Part shown: one piece after another, positions 1 to 9,264 of the stretch | How positions within the stretch are numbered: the first letter of the stretch is position 1 | Layout of the letters: every line of letters starts with the position of its first letter | NCBI GenBank assembly: GCA_024636135.1 | Contig: JAGXHP010000033.1 | Location: 1 to 22,460, forward strand | Direction of reading: 5' to 3' | Source of the DNA: Chloroflexota bacterium | GTDB taxonomy: Bacteria > Chloroflexota > Limnocylindria > QHBO01 | Length of the DNA stretch: 22,460 bases | Notes under the pieces: generated by a model | Database searches by the model: none | Seen by the model: the letters and a program-made list of their open reading frames with translations, nothing else | What the model was told of the DNA's origin: nothing | Translations under genes and position numbers: made by a program

Positions 1-287
1 GCGACGATGTACGGCGACAGCACCCGCTCCACCAGGACGCTCTTGCCCAAGGCAACGCCGATGACGATCGCCGCCGTGGCGCCCACCGCGAATCCGAGCA
101 CGATCTCGAGCAGCGTCACGCTGGCGTGCTCCCACAGGATCCCGCTGCCGATGGCGCGCGACGCGCGCTCCGCGACCACCTCGGGCGCCGGCAGGAGGAA
201 TTCCGGATATCCCCCGAGCACCGTCGCCAGCTTCCAGATCGCGAGGAACACGAGGAGGCTCAGGACTGACGCTCCGATGCGTCTCAT
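1..287 (-). CDS. ABC transporter permease, N-terminal part (probable riboflavin uptake, RibX-like)
   Basis: The gene runs off the left edge, so only about 95 N-terminal residues are visible. ATG at 287-285 overlaps the ATPase stop as ATGA, so it is translated directly after the ATPase. The product begins MRRIGASVLSLLVFLAIWKL, a short basic N-terminus followed by a first membrane helix. It continues with a periplasmic-side stretch FLLPAPEVV and then a second hydrophobic segment in the region of LLEIVLGFAVGATAAIVIGV. 'LPxPxxV' after helix 1 and 'TLxxxxxGFxxGxxxGxxxG' are hallmarks of TauC/SsuC/ThiX-type permeases (BPD_transp_1). This family carries nitrate, sulfonates, thiamine precursors or riboflavin. 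The FMN riboswitch ahead of the operon argues for riboflavin (RibX). The substrate-binding RibY gene would lie further left, outside the window. Confidence 0.85.
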   Translation of the reverse strand, partial: MRRIGASVLSLLVFLAIWKLATVLGGYPEFLLPAPEVVAERASRAIGSGILWEHASVTLLEIVLGFAVGATAAIVIGVALGKSVLVERVLSPYIV

Positions 288-1111
288 GCCGCGTCCACCG
301 GGTCGGTCCAGGATCGGAGCTCGGTCGCGTGTCCGGCTGCAAGCGCATCGCGGACGCGCACCGCGAAGCCGGCTGCGCTCGGCAGGGTCATCAGCTCGGC
401 CGGCCGCGGGCGGGGCAGGTCGACGTCGACGACCTCGGCCACCCGACCGGGCCGCGGCGACATCACGACCACCTGACCGGCCAGCGCCACGGCCTCGCTC
501 ACGCTGTGCGTGACGAGGATGACCGTCCGTGGTCGGTCGAGCCACAGCGCCTGCAGCTCGGCGTCAAAGGTCTCACGTGTCAGCGCGTCGAGCGCGCTGA
601 ACGGCTCGTCCAGCAGCAGGACCGGCGGGTCACCGATCAGCGCCCGGGCGAGTCCGGCTCGCTGCGCCATGCCGCCCGAGAGCTCGCGCGGCCGGAGCTC
701 TGCCGCCGATGACAGCCCGACTCGGTCGAGCGCCTCCATGGCCGCCGCCCGACGATCGCGGGCAGGAATACCGGCGAGCTCGAGCGGCAGGGCGACGTTG
801 TCGAGCGTCGAACGCCACGGCACGAGCCGCGGCTGCTGGAAAGCGAGGCCCACGCGTCCATCACCCGGACGCGGCGGCTCGCCACCGACCAGCACTGTCC
901 CCGCCGACGGCGCGAGCAGGCCGGCCACGAGGCGCAACAGCGTGCTCTTTCCACAGCCGTTCGGCCCGATCACCACGGTGAACGAGCCCCCCGGTGCGTC
1001 GAGGCTCAATCGATCCAGGACATGGACGCCCTCCCCGGCCGACGCGAAGTGCACGTCGACATCGCGGATCGCCAGGTCGAGTCCGGGCCGTTGGTTCGTG
1101 GGCGAGCTCAT
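284..1111 (-). CDS. ABC transporter ATP-binding protein, TauB/SsuB/ThiZ type, under FMN riboswitch control
   Basis: A 275-residue ATPase that would power the neighbouring permease. Walker A is GPNGCGKST (residues 49-57). The signature is LSGGMAQRAGLARAL, Walker B is VLLLDEPFSALD, and the H-loop lies in VILVTHSVSEAVAL. I chose ATG at 1111 because a GGGAG lies just upstream on the minus strand. A GTG at 1144 in the same frame would add 11 residues of His/Asp-rich sequence with no homology value. The gene begins 78 nt after the FMN aptamer and overlaps the permease by 4 bp. The close relatives are importers of taurine, aliphatic sulfonates, thiamine pyrimidine or riboflavin. The ATPase sequence alone cannot tell these apart. 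The riboswitch makes riboflavin the best guess. Confidence 0.9.
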   Translation of the reverse strand: MSSPTNQRPGLDLAIRDVDVHFASAGEGVHVLDRLSLDAPGGSFTVVIGPNGCGKSTLLRLVAGLLAPSAGTVLVGGEPPRPGDGRVGLAFQQPRLVPWRSTLDNVALPLELAGIPARDRRAAAMEALDRVGLSSAAELRPRELSGGMAQRAGLARALIGDPPVLLLDEPFSALDALTRETFDAELQALWLDRPRTVILVTHSVSEAVALAGQVVVMSPRPGRVAEVVDVDLPRPRPAELMTLPSAAGFAVRVRDALAAGHATELRSWTDPVDAA

Positions 1112-1189
1112 CGCGCTCCCGTGCAAGTCGTGGTCATCGTGCACGGGGCATTGCCATCGCTCCCCACCGGGACACGGCGAGGCGCGCGG

Positions 1190-1348
1190 CCGTCTTCTCC
1201 CTTCCGGACTGTGACCGTCGGCCCTGTCTGCCCCGGCGAGCGCCGGGGGTCAGGTCGGCCGCATCGGATTCGCGCCGATGCGGTTCGCGGGCTGGCTCAG
1301 GTGGTGAGCCGACCGCCGGTGGGGACTTGCACCCCGCCCCGAAGACGA
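1190..1348 (-). promoter_or_regulatory. FMN riboswitch (RFN element)
   Basis: Read on the minus strand, the element opens with CGTCTTC (1347-1341) and closes with GAAGACG (1197-1191), a perfect 7-bp P1 helix. Inside, in order, are the RFN blocks GGGGCGGGGTG, AAGTCCCCACCGGCGGT and AGCCCGCGAAC. Next come a variable GC-rich hairpin (CGCATCGGCGCGAATCCGATGCG), then GCCGACGGTCACAGTCCGG and GGGAGAAGACG. These match the FMN aptamer consensus block for block. It lies between the DedA stop (1395) and the ATPase start (1111), so it controls the ATPase and permease. No run of T follows the aptamer before the ATG. Control through access to the ribosome binding site is therefore more likely than a classical terminator. 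Confidence 0.93.
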
Positions 1349-1394
1349 TGGATTCGTTCGATTACGCCGATCGTGGCATGCGGCGCGGGCGCGG

Positions 1395-2021
1395 TCAACC
1401 GGCCGCCGCGCGCCGTCGCTTTCCCAGGAGCCAGCGGATGACCACCGCCGCCACGATGGCCAGCACGACCACGTAGATCACATACTCGTAGGGCTTGATG
1501 GCAGCCTCGATCTGGTCGTAGTTCTCGCCGACCACGAAGCCCGCGTAGATGAGTGCCGCATTCCACGGCAGCGAGCCGAGCGTGCTGTACAGGAGAAAGC
1601 GACCCATCGGCATGCGGCTGATGCCGGCCGGGTAGCTGACGAACGTTCGCACCAACGGCACCATGCGACCGAAGAAGACGGCCCAGGTCCCCCAGCGCTC
1701 GAACCAGCGATCGGCACGGTCGAGGTCCTCGGCGCCGATGCCGACGTAGCGCCCATAGCGATCGAGCAGCGGCCGGCCACCCCACGCGCCGATGTAGTAG
1801 CCGACGACCGCCCCCGCCACGCTCCCGACCGTGGCGAGCAGCACGGCAAGCGGGATGTTCCACGGCAACCCGGTCAGCGGCTCGAGAACGGAGGCATCCG
1901 CGGCCGATTGGCTGACCTTCCAGCCTGCCATCGGCAGGATCACCTCGGATGGGATCGGCGCGACGATCGTCTCGAGTGCCACGGCCAGCCCGACGCCGAC
2001 GTACCCGACGGCGTCGTACAT
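1395..2021 (-). CDS. DedA / SNARE-associated family membrane protein
   Basis: From the first ATG (2021) the product has 208 residues. Motifs are LETIVAPIPSEVILPMAGW near the N-terminus, then FFGRMVPLVRTFVSYPAGI and GSLPWNAALIYAGFVVG. It ends with a C-terminal membrane helix and a basic tail (KRRRAAAG). These fit the DedA family, membrane proteins linked to lipid-carrier flipping and proton motive force. The frame is open back to a TAG at 2072-2070, the stop codon of the PAP2 gene. The untranslated stretch would encode LLDFIDREVIPFVLQ, which looks like the usual DedA N-terminal helix. A CTG at 2066 has GAGGG 7 nt upstream, whereas ATG 2021 has no Shine-Dalgarno. The real start may therefore be CTG 2066 (223 residues). 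Confidence 0.9.
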   Translation of the reverse strand: MYDAVGYVGVGLAVALETIVAPIPSEVILPMAGWKVSQSAADASVLEPLTGLPWNIPLAVLLATVGSVAGAVVGYYIGAWGGRPLLDRYGRYVGIGAEDLDRADRWFERWGTWAVFFGRMVPLVRTFVSYPAGISRMPMGRFLLYSTLGSLPWNAALIYAGFVVGENYDQIEAAIKPYEYVIYVVVLAIVAAVVIRWLLGKRRRAAAG

Positions 2022-2069
2022 CTGCAGGACGAACGGGATGACCTCGCGGTCGATGAAGTCGAGCAGGGT

Positions 2070-2903
2070 CTAGCCCTCGACCCTGGTGCGACGCGGCACG
2101 GCCACCCGTCGCGCGCCGGTCGCTTCGCGCTCGGCCTGGTGTGCCAACTCGTCGGCACGCGCCCGCTCGTCGACCCGCAGGACGTGGACGGCGATGAGGA
2201 TGGCGAGCAGTGCGGCACCGGCCATGAGGCCGCCGAGGACGTCCATCGGGTAGTGCGCGCCGAGGTAGATCCGCGTCGCGCTGATCGCGCCGACGAAGAC
2301 GGCGGCCACCAGATACGCGACCTGGCCCTGGCGGTGGTCGTGGGCAAGGCGCGCGACGCTGAAGGCGGCGATGCCGTAGAGCACCGTAGCGCGGAGCGCG
2401 TGCCCCGCCGGGAAATCGGCGATGTCATCCAGCCCGACGTTGTTGACGTTGACGATGGCCCCGAGGAGCGCCGTGAAGCTGATCGCTTCGGACGAGGTGA
2501 AGTACTTGAGGGCCCACTCCATCGGGAAGGCCAGGGTCCCGAGGGCGAAAAGCAGCGCGAGGTCGCGACGGCGATTCGCGAGTGCCAGGATGCCGAATCC
2601 GGCGAAGGCGAGGGCCACGAACCAGCCGCTGCCCAGGGCGCTGATGCTGATGACGAGGAGCTCGACGGGCGGCAGGTTCGTCTCGACCCACGAGTGAATC
2701 CCCGGGATGATCGTGGTCATCATCCACTCCTCGGGGGCCGTGTAGACCGTGGTGCGCTTCAGCATCACCAGCCAGAAGAGGCCGGGAAGGGCGATCACCG
2801 CGAGCAGGAATGCTGCCGCGGGGCTCGGGACGGCGCCGCCGAGGCGGTGCGCCGCCTCGGCGCTCACCACGAGGCGTCTCATGGGGTCCGGCAGCCGTCG
2901 CAC
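2070..2903 (-). CDS. PAP2-family membrane phosphatase
   Basis: A 277-residue protein with about six hydrophobic segments. The PAP2 core is visible: PAGH (residues 165-168, variant of PSGH) and R211-x5-H217-x3-D221 in TRIYLGAHYPMD. The usual motif 1 (K-x6-R-P) is poor: K133 is present but the R-P pair is not, so activity is not certain. Homologues dephosphorylate undecaprenyl pyrophosphate, phosphatidylglycerophosphate or phosphatidate. I chose GTG 2903 because it sits 7 bp behind a perfect TATACT (-10). The alternative ATG at 2882 would lose 7 residues. It shares its -10 with hutH on the other strand. The stop TAG is followed in the same frame by the DedA coding sequence, a likely functional partner in lipid-carrier recycling. 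Confidence 0.85.
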   Translation of the reverse strand: MRRLPDPMRRLVVSAEAAHRLGGAVPSPAAAFLLAVIALPGLFWLVMLKRTTVYTAPEEWMMTTIIPGIHSWVETNLPPVELLVISISALGSGWFVALAFAGFGILALANRRRDLALLFALGTLAFPMEWALKYFTSSEAISFTALLGAIVNVNNVGLDDIADFPAGHALRATVLYGIAAFSVARLAHDHRQGQVAYLVAAVFVGAISATRIYLGAHYPMDVLGGLMAGAALLAILIAVHVLRVDERARADELAHQAEREATGARRVAVPRRTRVEG

Positions 2904-2909
2904 GGTGCG

Positions 2910-2916
2910 TAGTATA
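2910..2916. promoter_or_regulatory. Shared bidirectional -10 element for the PAP2-DedA and hut transcription units
   Basis: The 7-bp TAGTATA contains TAGTAT on the plus strand (2910-2915, 8 bp before the hutH ATG) and TATACT on the minus strand (2916-2911, 7 bp before the PAP2 GTG). Both are good TANNNT -10 hexamers at the distance that would place transcription initiation at or next to the start codon. The start codons are only 20 bp apart. There is no room for separate promoters or for Shine-Dalgarno leaders. No convincing -35 is visible in either direction. The one for each gene would lie inside the other's coding region. Confidence 0.65.
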
Positions 2917-2923
2917 GGGATCG

Positions 2924-4453
2924 ATGCCGCCGTTACCGCTCTCCGGTCGGGACCTCTCGATCGACAACGTGATCGAGGTGGCGCGCGGCCGTCGCGCCGT
3001 GGCGCTCGATCCAGCGGCTGGGGAGCGGATGTCTGCATCTCGCGGCGTTGTCGATCGTCTCGTGGCTGATGGCACCACCGCCTACGGGATCACCACCGGC
3101 TTCGGCGATTTGGCCGACGTCCGGATCGAGCCGGACCAGACAGCCGAGCTCCAGCGGAACCTCGTGCGCTCGCACGCGGCCGGCGTTGGGGATCCGCTGG
3201 CCGATGAGGTCGTCCGCGCGATGCTGCTGCTGCGCGCCAACACGCTCGCCATCGGGCTCTCGGGCGCACGGGTCGAAGTCGCCGAGCTGCTGATCGGGAT
3301 GCTGAATGCAGCGGTCCACCCCGTGATCCCGTCACGTGGCAGCCTCGGTGCCTCCGGCGACCTTGCGCCGCTGGCACACCTGGCGCTCGTGGTCATCGGC
3401 GAGGGCGAGGCCACGGTCGACGGCGCCGGACCGGGTCCTGGCCTCGAGGCACTCTCCCGGGTTGGACTCGAGCCGTTGACGCTCCAGGCCAAGGAGGGGC
3501 TTGCGCTCCTCAATGGGACCCAGCTGATGGCCGGCATCGGCGCGCTGGCGCATCACGATGCACTCCGGCTGGCACTCACCGCCGACGTGATCGGGGCCAT
3601 GAGCCTCGAGGCAATGCTCGGCACGGGCGCCGCGTTCGACGAACGGCTGATCGCCGCGCGGCCGCATGCCGGACAGGTCGCATCCGCGGCGCACTTTCGG
3701 GCGCTGCTGGCCGACAGCGAGATCGGAGCGTCGCACGCGGAGAGCGACCACCGGGTCCAGGACGCATACAGCCTGCGGTGCATGCCGCAGGTTCACGGGG
3801 CGGCGCGCGACGCCATCGGCGAGCTGGAAAGGGTGCTCGAGGTCGAGATCAACGCCGTGACCGACAACCCGCTCGTCTTCCCGAACGGCGACGTCGTGTC
3901 GGGCGGCAACTTCCACGGCGAGCCGCTTGCCCTGGCGCTCGACTACGCCACGATGGCGGTGACGGAGCTCGCTTCGATCTCCGAGCGCCGAACGGCGCGC
4001 CTGGTCGACGCACACCTGTCCGGTCTCCCCGCCTTCCTGGCCGAACGTCCGGGGGTGGAGAGCGGCCTCATGATCGCCCACTACACCGCCGCGGCCCTGG
4101 TGAACGAGTTGCAGACGCTGGCCCACCCATCGTCGGTCGACACGATCCCGACCAGCGCCAACCAGGAAGACCACGTGAGCATGGGCGGGACGAGCGCCCT
4201 CCACCTGCGATCGGCGGTCGAGCACGCCGAGACCGTGCTGGCCATCGAGGCACTGTGTGCTGCCCAGGGGCTCGACTTCCACGCGCCGATGCGCCCCGGC
4301 GCGGGCGTTTCGCGAGCCCATGCACGCATCCGCGAGCGAGTCCCGCATCTCGACGCCGATCGGTCGCCGTCGCCCGACATTGCCACCGTCCGAGGACAGA
4401 TCCATTCGGGCGAGCTCCTCGCCAATGGCGCCACACAGACCGCTCATGGCTGA
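2924..4453 (+). CDS. hutH: Histidine ammonia-lyase
   Basis: Catalyses non-oxidative deamination of histidine to trans-urocanate, the first step of histidine breakdown, in the cytoplasm as a tetramer. The product has 509 residues, the usual length. The self-cyclising MIO triad is A143-S144-G145 in GSLGASGDLAPLAHLAL. The catalytic Tyr is Y54 in YGITTGFG. SHAAGVGDPL, TDNPL and QEDHVSMG are also in place. QEDHVSMG and context favour histidine over phenylalanine or tyrosine. The ATG is 8 bp after a -10 hexamer and has no Shine-Dalgarno, so the mRNA is probably leaderless. The next gene starts inside its last codons (8-bp overlap), and hutU follows, forming a hut run. Confidence 0.96.
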   Translation: MPPLPLSGRDLSIDNVIEVARGRRAVALDPAAGERMSASRGVVDRLVADGTTAYGITTGFGDLADVRIEPDQTAELQRNLVRSHAAGVGDPLADEVVRAMLLLRANTLAIGLSGARVEVAELLIGMLNAAVHPVIPSRGSLGASGDLAPLAHLALVVIGEGEATVDGAGPGPGLEALSRVGLEPLTLQAKEGLALLNGTQLMAGIGALAHHDALRLALTADVIGAMSLEAMLGTGAAFDERLIAARPHAGQVASAAHFRALLADSEIGASHAESDHRVQDAYSLRCMPQVHGAARDAIGELERVLEVEINAVTDNPLVFPNGDVVSGGNFHGEPLALALDYATMAVTELASISERRTARLVDAHLSGLPAFLAERPGVESGLMIAHYTAAALVNELQTLAHPSSVDTIPTSANQEDHVSMGGTSALHLRSAVEHAETVLAIEALCAAQGLDFHAPMRPGAGVSRAHARIRERVPHLDADRSPSPDIATVRGQIHSGELLANGATQTAHG

Positions 4454-5198
4454 CCTGGAGTTCGAGCTCGTCGACGAGGAAAACTTCGAGCTGATCCCGG
4501 GGCCCGCCCGGCCGGGCGCCCGATGCCAGACCTGCGACTACTGGGAGCGAACCGACGGGAGCCGTGACGCTCCGGCGGACGACGCGACCGATGCCGACGC
4601 ACGAGCGGCGCTCAAGCGGCGACGCCTTCTCTCGGGACAGGGAGTATCGGGCGCCTATGCAATGGTCGCGCATCGGTTGGTCGGCGACGACCGGATCGCC
4701 GTCGGCTACGCGCAGTTCGGACCGCTGAGCGTCTACCCGCGGGCGCAGTCGATCCGCGACCGATACCCGCAGCTACCCGACTCGCCGGCACCGTGGGTTC
4801 TCACCTGCCTGCAGATCTCGCCCGGCGCGGACGACCGGAACGAGGCTGCCGCGGCGCTGCTCGCTGCCGTGTGCGATGAGCTCGACCGCCGGGGCATCAC
4901 GGCCATCGAAGCCTATCCCGAGCGAGCCGTCGACCCATGGAACCCCTCCCCGGGACCAGCATCGGTCTATGCGGCGACGCATTTCGAGCACGCGGCCGGC
5001 GACGAGCGATATCCCGTCTACCGCCGCGAGCTGACCGGCGAGACGGATGCCGATGCGTGGGCCGGGCTGCTGCGCGCCGCCGAACCAGACGAAGGCGATG
5101 GCTGGCCGCTGCCGCTGCCGCCGAAGCGCGATCTCGAGGACCTGTTCCGGCTGCCGCCCGATGGTCCGAAACGGCCCAATCCGTTCGGCGAAGACTGA
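4446..5198 (+). CDS. GNAT-like protein of unknown function in the hut cluster
   Basis: A 250-residue protein beginning MADLEFELVDEENFELIPG, with ATG 4446 overlapping the hutH end by 8 bp, so translation is coupled. A CQTCDYWER motif (C27, C30, Y32-W33-E34) is followed by a GYAQFGPLSVYPRA strand. An acyl-CoA-binding-like segment (LTCLQISPGADDRNEAAAALLAAV) and an IEAYP strand come next. The CxxCxYWE plus GNAT-core order recalls a subfamily of GNAT acetyltransferases. The acetyl-CoA loop is degenerate here (no R/Q-x-x-G-x-G/A), so transferase activity is doubtful. The C-terminus is Pro/Asp-rich and probably unstructured. No direct role in histidine breakdown is known to me. Its position between hutH and hutU suggests co-expression. 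Confidence 0.75.
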   Translation: MADLEFELVDEENFELIPGPARPGARCQTCDYWERTDGSRDAPADDATDADARAALKRRRLLSGQGVSGAYAMVAHRLVGDDRIAVGYAQFGPLSVYPRAQSIRDRYPQLPDSPAPWVLTCLQISPGADDRNEAAAALLAAVCDELDRRGITAIEAYPERAVDPWNPSPGPASVYAATHFEHAAGDERYPVYRRELTGETDADAWAGLLRAAEPDEGDGWPLPLPPKRDLEDLFRLPPDGPKRPNPFGED

Positions 5199-5320
5199 GG
5201 CTGCAAGAATCCGGGCATCTCGGCTGTTGTACGGAAAGAGATCGGCTCACGGGGTATGCGCCGGAGATCGGCGTGACGTTCTGGGTCGGCGAGCTGTCAT
5301 GATCGAGTGAGGTCCGCGCG

Positions 5321-5326
5321 TATCAT
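5321..5326 (+). promoter_or_regulatory. -10 hexamer of hutU (probable leaderless start)
   Basis: TATCAT ends 6 bp before the hutU ATG at 5333. The 134-bp gap after the GNAT-like gene thus carries a second promoter inside the hut run. The same gap holds a direct repeat GAGATCGGC at 5238-5246 and 5264-5272 (26 bp apart), which could be a regulator site. Otherwise I see nothing in it. Confidence 0.55.
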
Positions 5327-5332
5327 CGGCGG

Positions 5333-7009
<1,677 letters not shown>

Positions 7010-7021
7010 CGGCCTGAGGCA

Positions 7022-8182
7022 GTGGCCAGACACGCGGCCAACGAGCCGCTTCCCGGTCCACCGGATCCGTGGACCGCGTCCGAGATGCCGGCCTTCCGCG
7101 GCCGCGCACCGTACGTCATGAGCGAGATGATCGCGGTCGAGCCGGCACTCGCTGATCGGCTGCTTCATCGATTGAAGTCGCAGGAGGCGATGGACGACCT
7201 GGTATCGGCCATCCGACGGGCGGCCGATGCACGCGAGCCGATCGTCACCACCGGCTGCGGCACGTCCGAGCATGCGGCCATGGCGATCGCCGCGCTGCTG
7301 ACGGAGGCACTCGACCTCGCCCCCGGCACCGAGGTCCGGTCGGTCCAGGCCCTCGAGCTGGTGTCGCGTCCGGTATCGACGGGCCTGGTCATCGGGGTCT
7401 CGCACGAGGGAGGGACGGCCATGACGAATGCCGCCCTCCGCGCGGCGCGGGATAGGGGCGCGCGGACGGCACTTGTCACCGTCGGACGCGGCTCGCCCGG
7501 CGCCGAGATCGCCGAGATCGTGGTCGCCACCGAGGAGCAGGATCAGAGCTGGTGCCACACGGTCGGCTATCTGTCGCCGATCCTTGTCGGCATTGCGGCG
7601 GCATCGGCCATCAGCGGGAGGCGCCTCGACGCCATCGGGATTCGCTCGCTCCTCGACGGTGCTCACGATCCGCACGCCGCGGCATCGGTCGCGGCATCCC
7701 TCGCATCATGCGACCGGATCCTGGTCGCCGGCGCCGGCATCGATCGGATCTCCGCGCGCGAGCTGGCCCTGAAGATCGCGGAGGGAGCGCGATTGCCGGC
7801 CTCCGCCCACGACCTCGAGACCCTGCTCCACGGTCACCTCGCCGCGGCGACGCGGTGGACCGGTCTTGTCGTTCTCGCGACCGCACCGGCGAACGAGCAC
7901 GTCCGCGATCGCGCCGACCGCCTGCTGGCCGCGGCCCGCTCCCTGTCGGTCCCCGCCGCGGCCATCGTGTCGGCCGAGGTCAGCGGCAGCATCCCGCTCG
8001 AGGTCACCACGGCGGGCCGGCTCGTGCTGCCGCGGACGGGCTGGATCTCGGGATCGGCGCCTGCGTTGCTCGGGGGCGCGATGACCCTGCAGCTGCTCGC
8101 GGAGCGCATGGCACGGGCGCGCAACGTCAACCCCGACACCCTGGGCCGCGAGGACCCCGCGCAGGCGGCCGCGCACGCCTAG
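7022..8182 (+). CDS. Double SIS-domain sugar-phosphate isomerase/deaminase-like protein
   Basis: A 386-residue protein with two SIS domains, as in the isomerase half of GlmS and in AgaS/FrlB-type deaminases and deglycases. The first domain holds TTGCGTSEHAAMA (residues 76-88) and GVSHEGGT (125-132), where the usual SxSGxT is altered to SHEGGT. The second domain begins near ILVAGAGIDRISARELALK. The tail NPDTLGREDP matches the C-terminal NPD...DP motif of this group. It has no glutaminase domain. GTG 7022 follows the hutU stop by 12 nt with a weak TGAGG upstream, so it is read from the hutU transcript. The substrate is unknown. The stop codon overlaps the tgt stop in a CTAG. Confidence 0.8.
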   Translation: MARHAANEPLPGPPDPWTASEMPAFRGRAPYVMSEMIAVEPALADRLLHRLKSQEAMDDLVSAIRRAADAREPIVTTGCGTSEHAAMAIAALLTEALDLAPGTEVRSVQALELVSRPVSTGLVIGVSHEGGTAMTNAALRAARDRGARTALVTVGRGSPGAEIAEIVVATEEQDQSWCHTVGYLSPILVGIAAASAISGRRLDAIGIRSLLDGAHDPHAAASVAASLASCDRILVAGAGIDRISARELALKIAEGARLPASAHDLETLLHGHLAAATRWTGLVVLATAPANEHVRDRADRLLAAARSLSVPAAAIVSAEVSGSIPLEVTTAGRLVLPRTGWISGSAPALLGGAMTLQLLAERMARARNVNPDTLGREDPAQAAAHA

Positions 8183-9264
8183 CCGCCGCGAAGCAGCTCG
8201 AACAGGCGGACGTAGAAGCGCAGGTTGTGCAGCGTCGCCAACCGCTCGGCCGAGAGGTCGCCGACCTTGAACAGGTGGTGGAGGTAGGCAGCGGTGTGGC
8301 GTGAGCACAGCGGGCAGTCGCACCCGTCCTCGATCGGCTCGTGGGCCACGCGATGCTCCGCGTCGTGGATCCTGACGGCGCGATAGAAGTGGTCGCCCGG
8401 CTCGGGGCGCCGATCGGCCCAGCCGCGCCGGAACGCGTAGAGCCGGCCGTGGCGAGCGTCGCGCGTCGGGAGCGCGCAGTCGAACATCGAGTAGCCGAGC
8501 GCGAAGGCGCTGACGACGTGGTCGGGACGGCCGATGCCCAACGCGTGCTTCGGCGCATCGGCGGGAAGCGACTCGGCGACCCAGCGCAGTGGCTCGGACA
8601 GGAGCGCGTTGTCGGCGTCGAGCGGCCACCCACCGAAGCCATAGCCATCGAAGCCGATGGATGCGAGCTCCCGCGCGCACTGCCGTCGCAGTTCCTCGGA
8701 TCCGCCACCCTGCACGACGGCGAAGATGCGCGGCGGGTCATCCATGCGGCGCTCGGCGAGCTGTCGATCGAACTCCTCGCGGCAGCGACGTGCCCAACGC
8801 ACGGTGCGCTCGACCGAGCGCTCCTGCTCCGCGTGGGGCGCCTCGGCATCGGTGCAGTCGTCGAGGCAGACCGCGATGTCGCTCCCGAGCTGGAACTGGA
8901 GCCCGATGATCCGCTCGGGCGTGAGATTCCACTTCTCGCCGGTCTCCGGCTCGCGGAAGATGACCTCGTTGTCGCGGATGACCCCGCGGTTGGGGTCCTG
9001 GCGGATCAGGCTCCAGACCTGGAAGCCACCCGAGTCGGACAGGATCGGCCCATCCCAGTCCATGAAGCGATGGATGCCACCGGCCGCCTGCACGACGCGT
9101 GCGCCCGGCCGGCGGAGAAGGTGGAACGCGTTCACCACCACCGCCTCGATGCCGATGCGCCGCAGGTCATCGCTCGTGACGCCGCGCACGCCGGCGCGGG
9201 TCGCGTCCGGGAGGAACGTCGGCACGGCCAGGGTCCCGCGTCGCGTCGCCAGCGGTTCAGCCAT
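8179..9264 (-). CDS. tgt: Divergent tRNA-guanine transglycosylase family protein
   Basis: 361 residues. Tgt enzymes swap G34 of certain tRNAs for preQ1 (bacteria) by a double-displacement reaction. The catalytic parts are complete. The acid/base Asp is D77 in SDSGGFQ, and the nucleophile is D262 in FDCALPTR. VVQGG is present at 183-187. The zinc ligands are C315, C317, C320 and H346 with the standard 26-residue spacing. The base-recognition loop, usually GGLAVGE, is instead GGWPLDA (211-217), and the LDDC (134-137) replaces the usual FDEC. This may be a lineage-specific subgroup or a change in base specificity. ATG 9264 lies inside the end of the methyltransferase gene (8-bp overlap). No other queuosine genes are in view. 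Confidence 0.88.
   Translation of the reverse strand: MAEPLATRRGTLAVPTFLPDATRAGVRGVTSDDLRRIGIEAVVVNAFHLLRRPGARVVQAAGGIHRFMDWDGPILSDSGGFQVWSLIRQDPNRGVIRDNEVIFREPETGEKWNLTPERIIGLQFQLGSDIAVCLDDCTDAEAPHAEQERSVERTVRWARRCREEFDRQLAERRMDDPPRIFAVVQGGGSEELRRQCARELASIGFDGYGFGGWPLDADNALLSEPLRWVAESLPADAPKHALGIGRPDHVVSAFALGYSMFDCALPTRDARHGRLYAFRRGWADRRPEPGDHFYRAVRIHDAEHRVAHEPIEDGCDCPLCSRHTAAYLHHLFKVGDLSAERLATLHNLRFYVRLFELLRGG

Noticed and set aside
1190..1348. TPP or other riboswitch ahead of the thiamine-like transporter
   Set aside because: The transporter resembles ThiXYZ, so TPP was considered first. The CUGAGA and ACCUGAUC blocks of THI elements are missing, while every RFN block is present.
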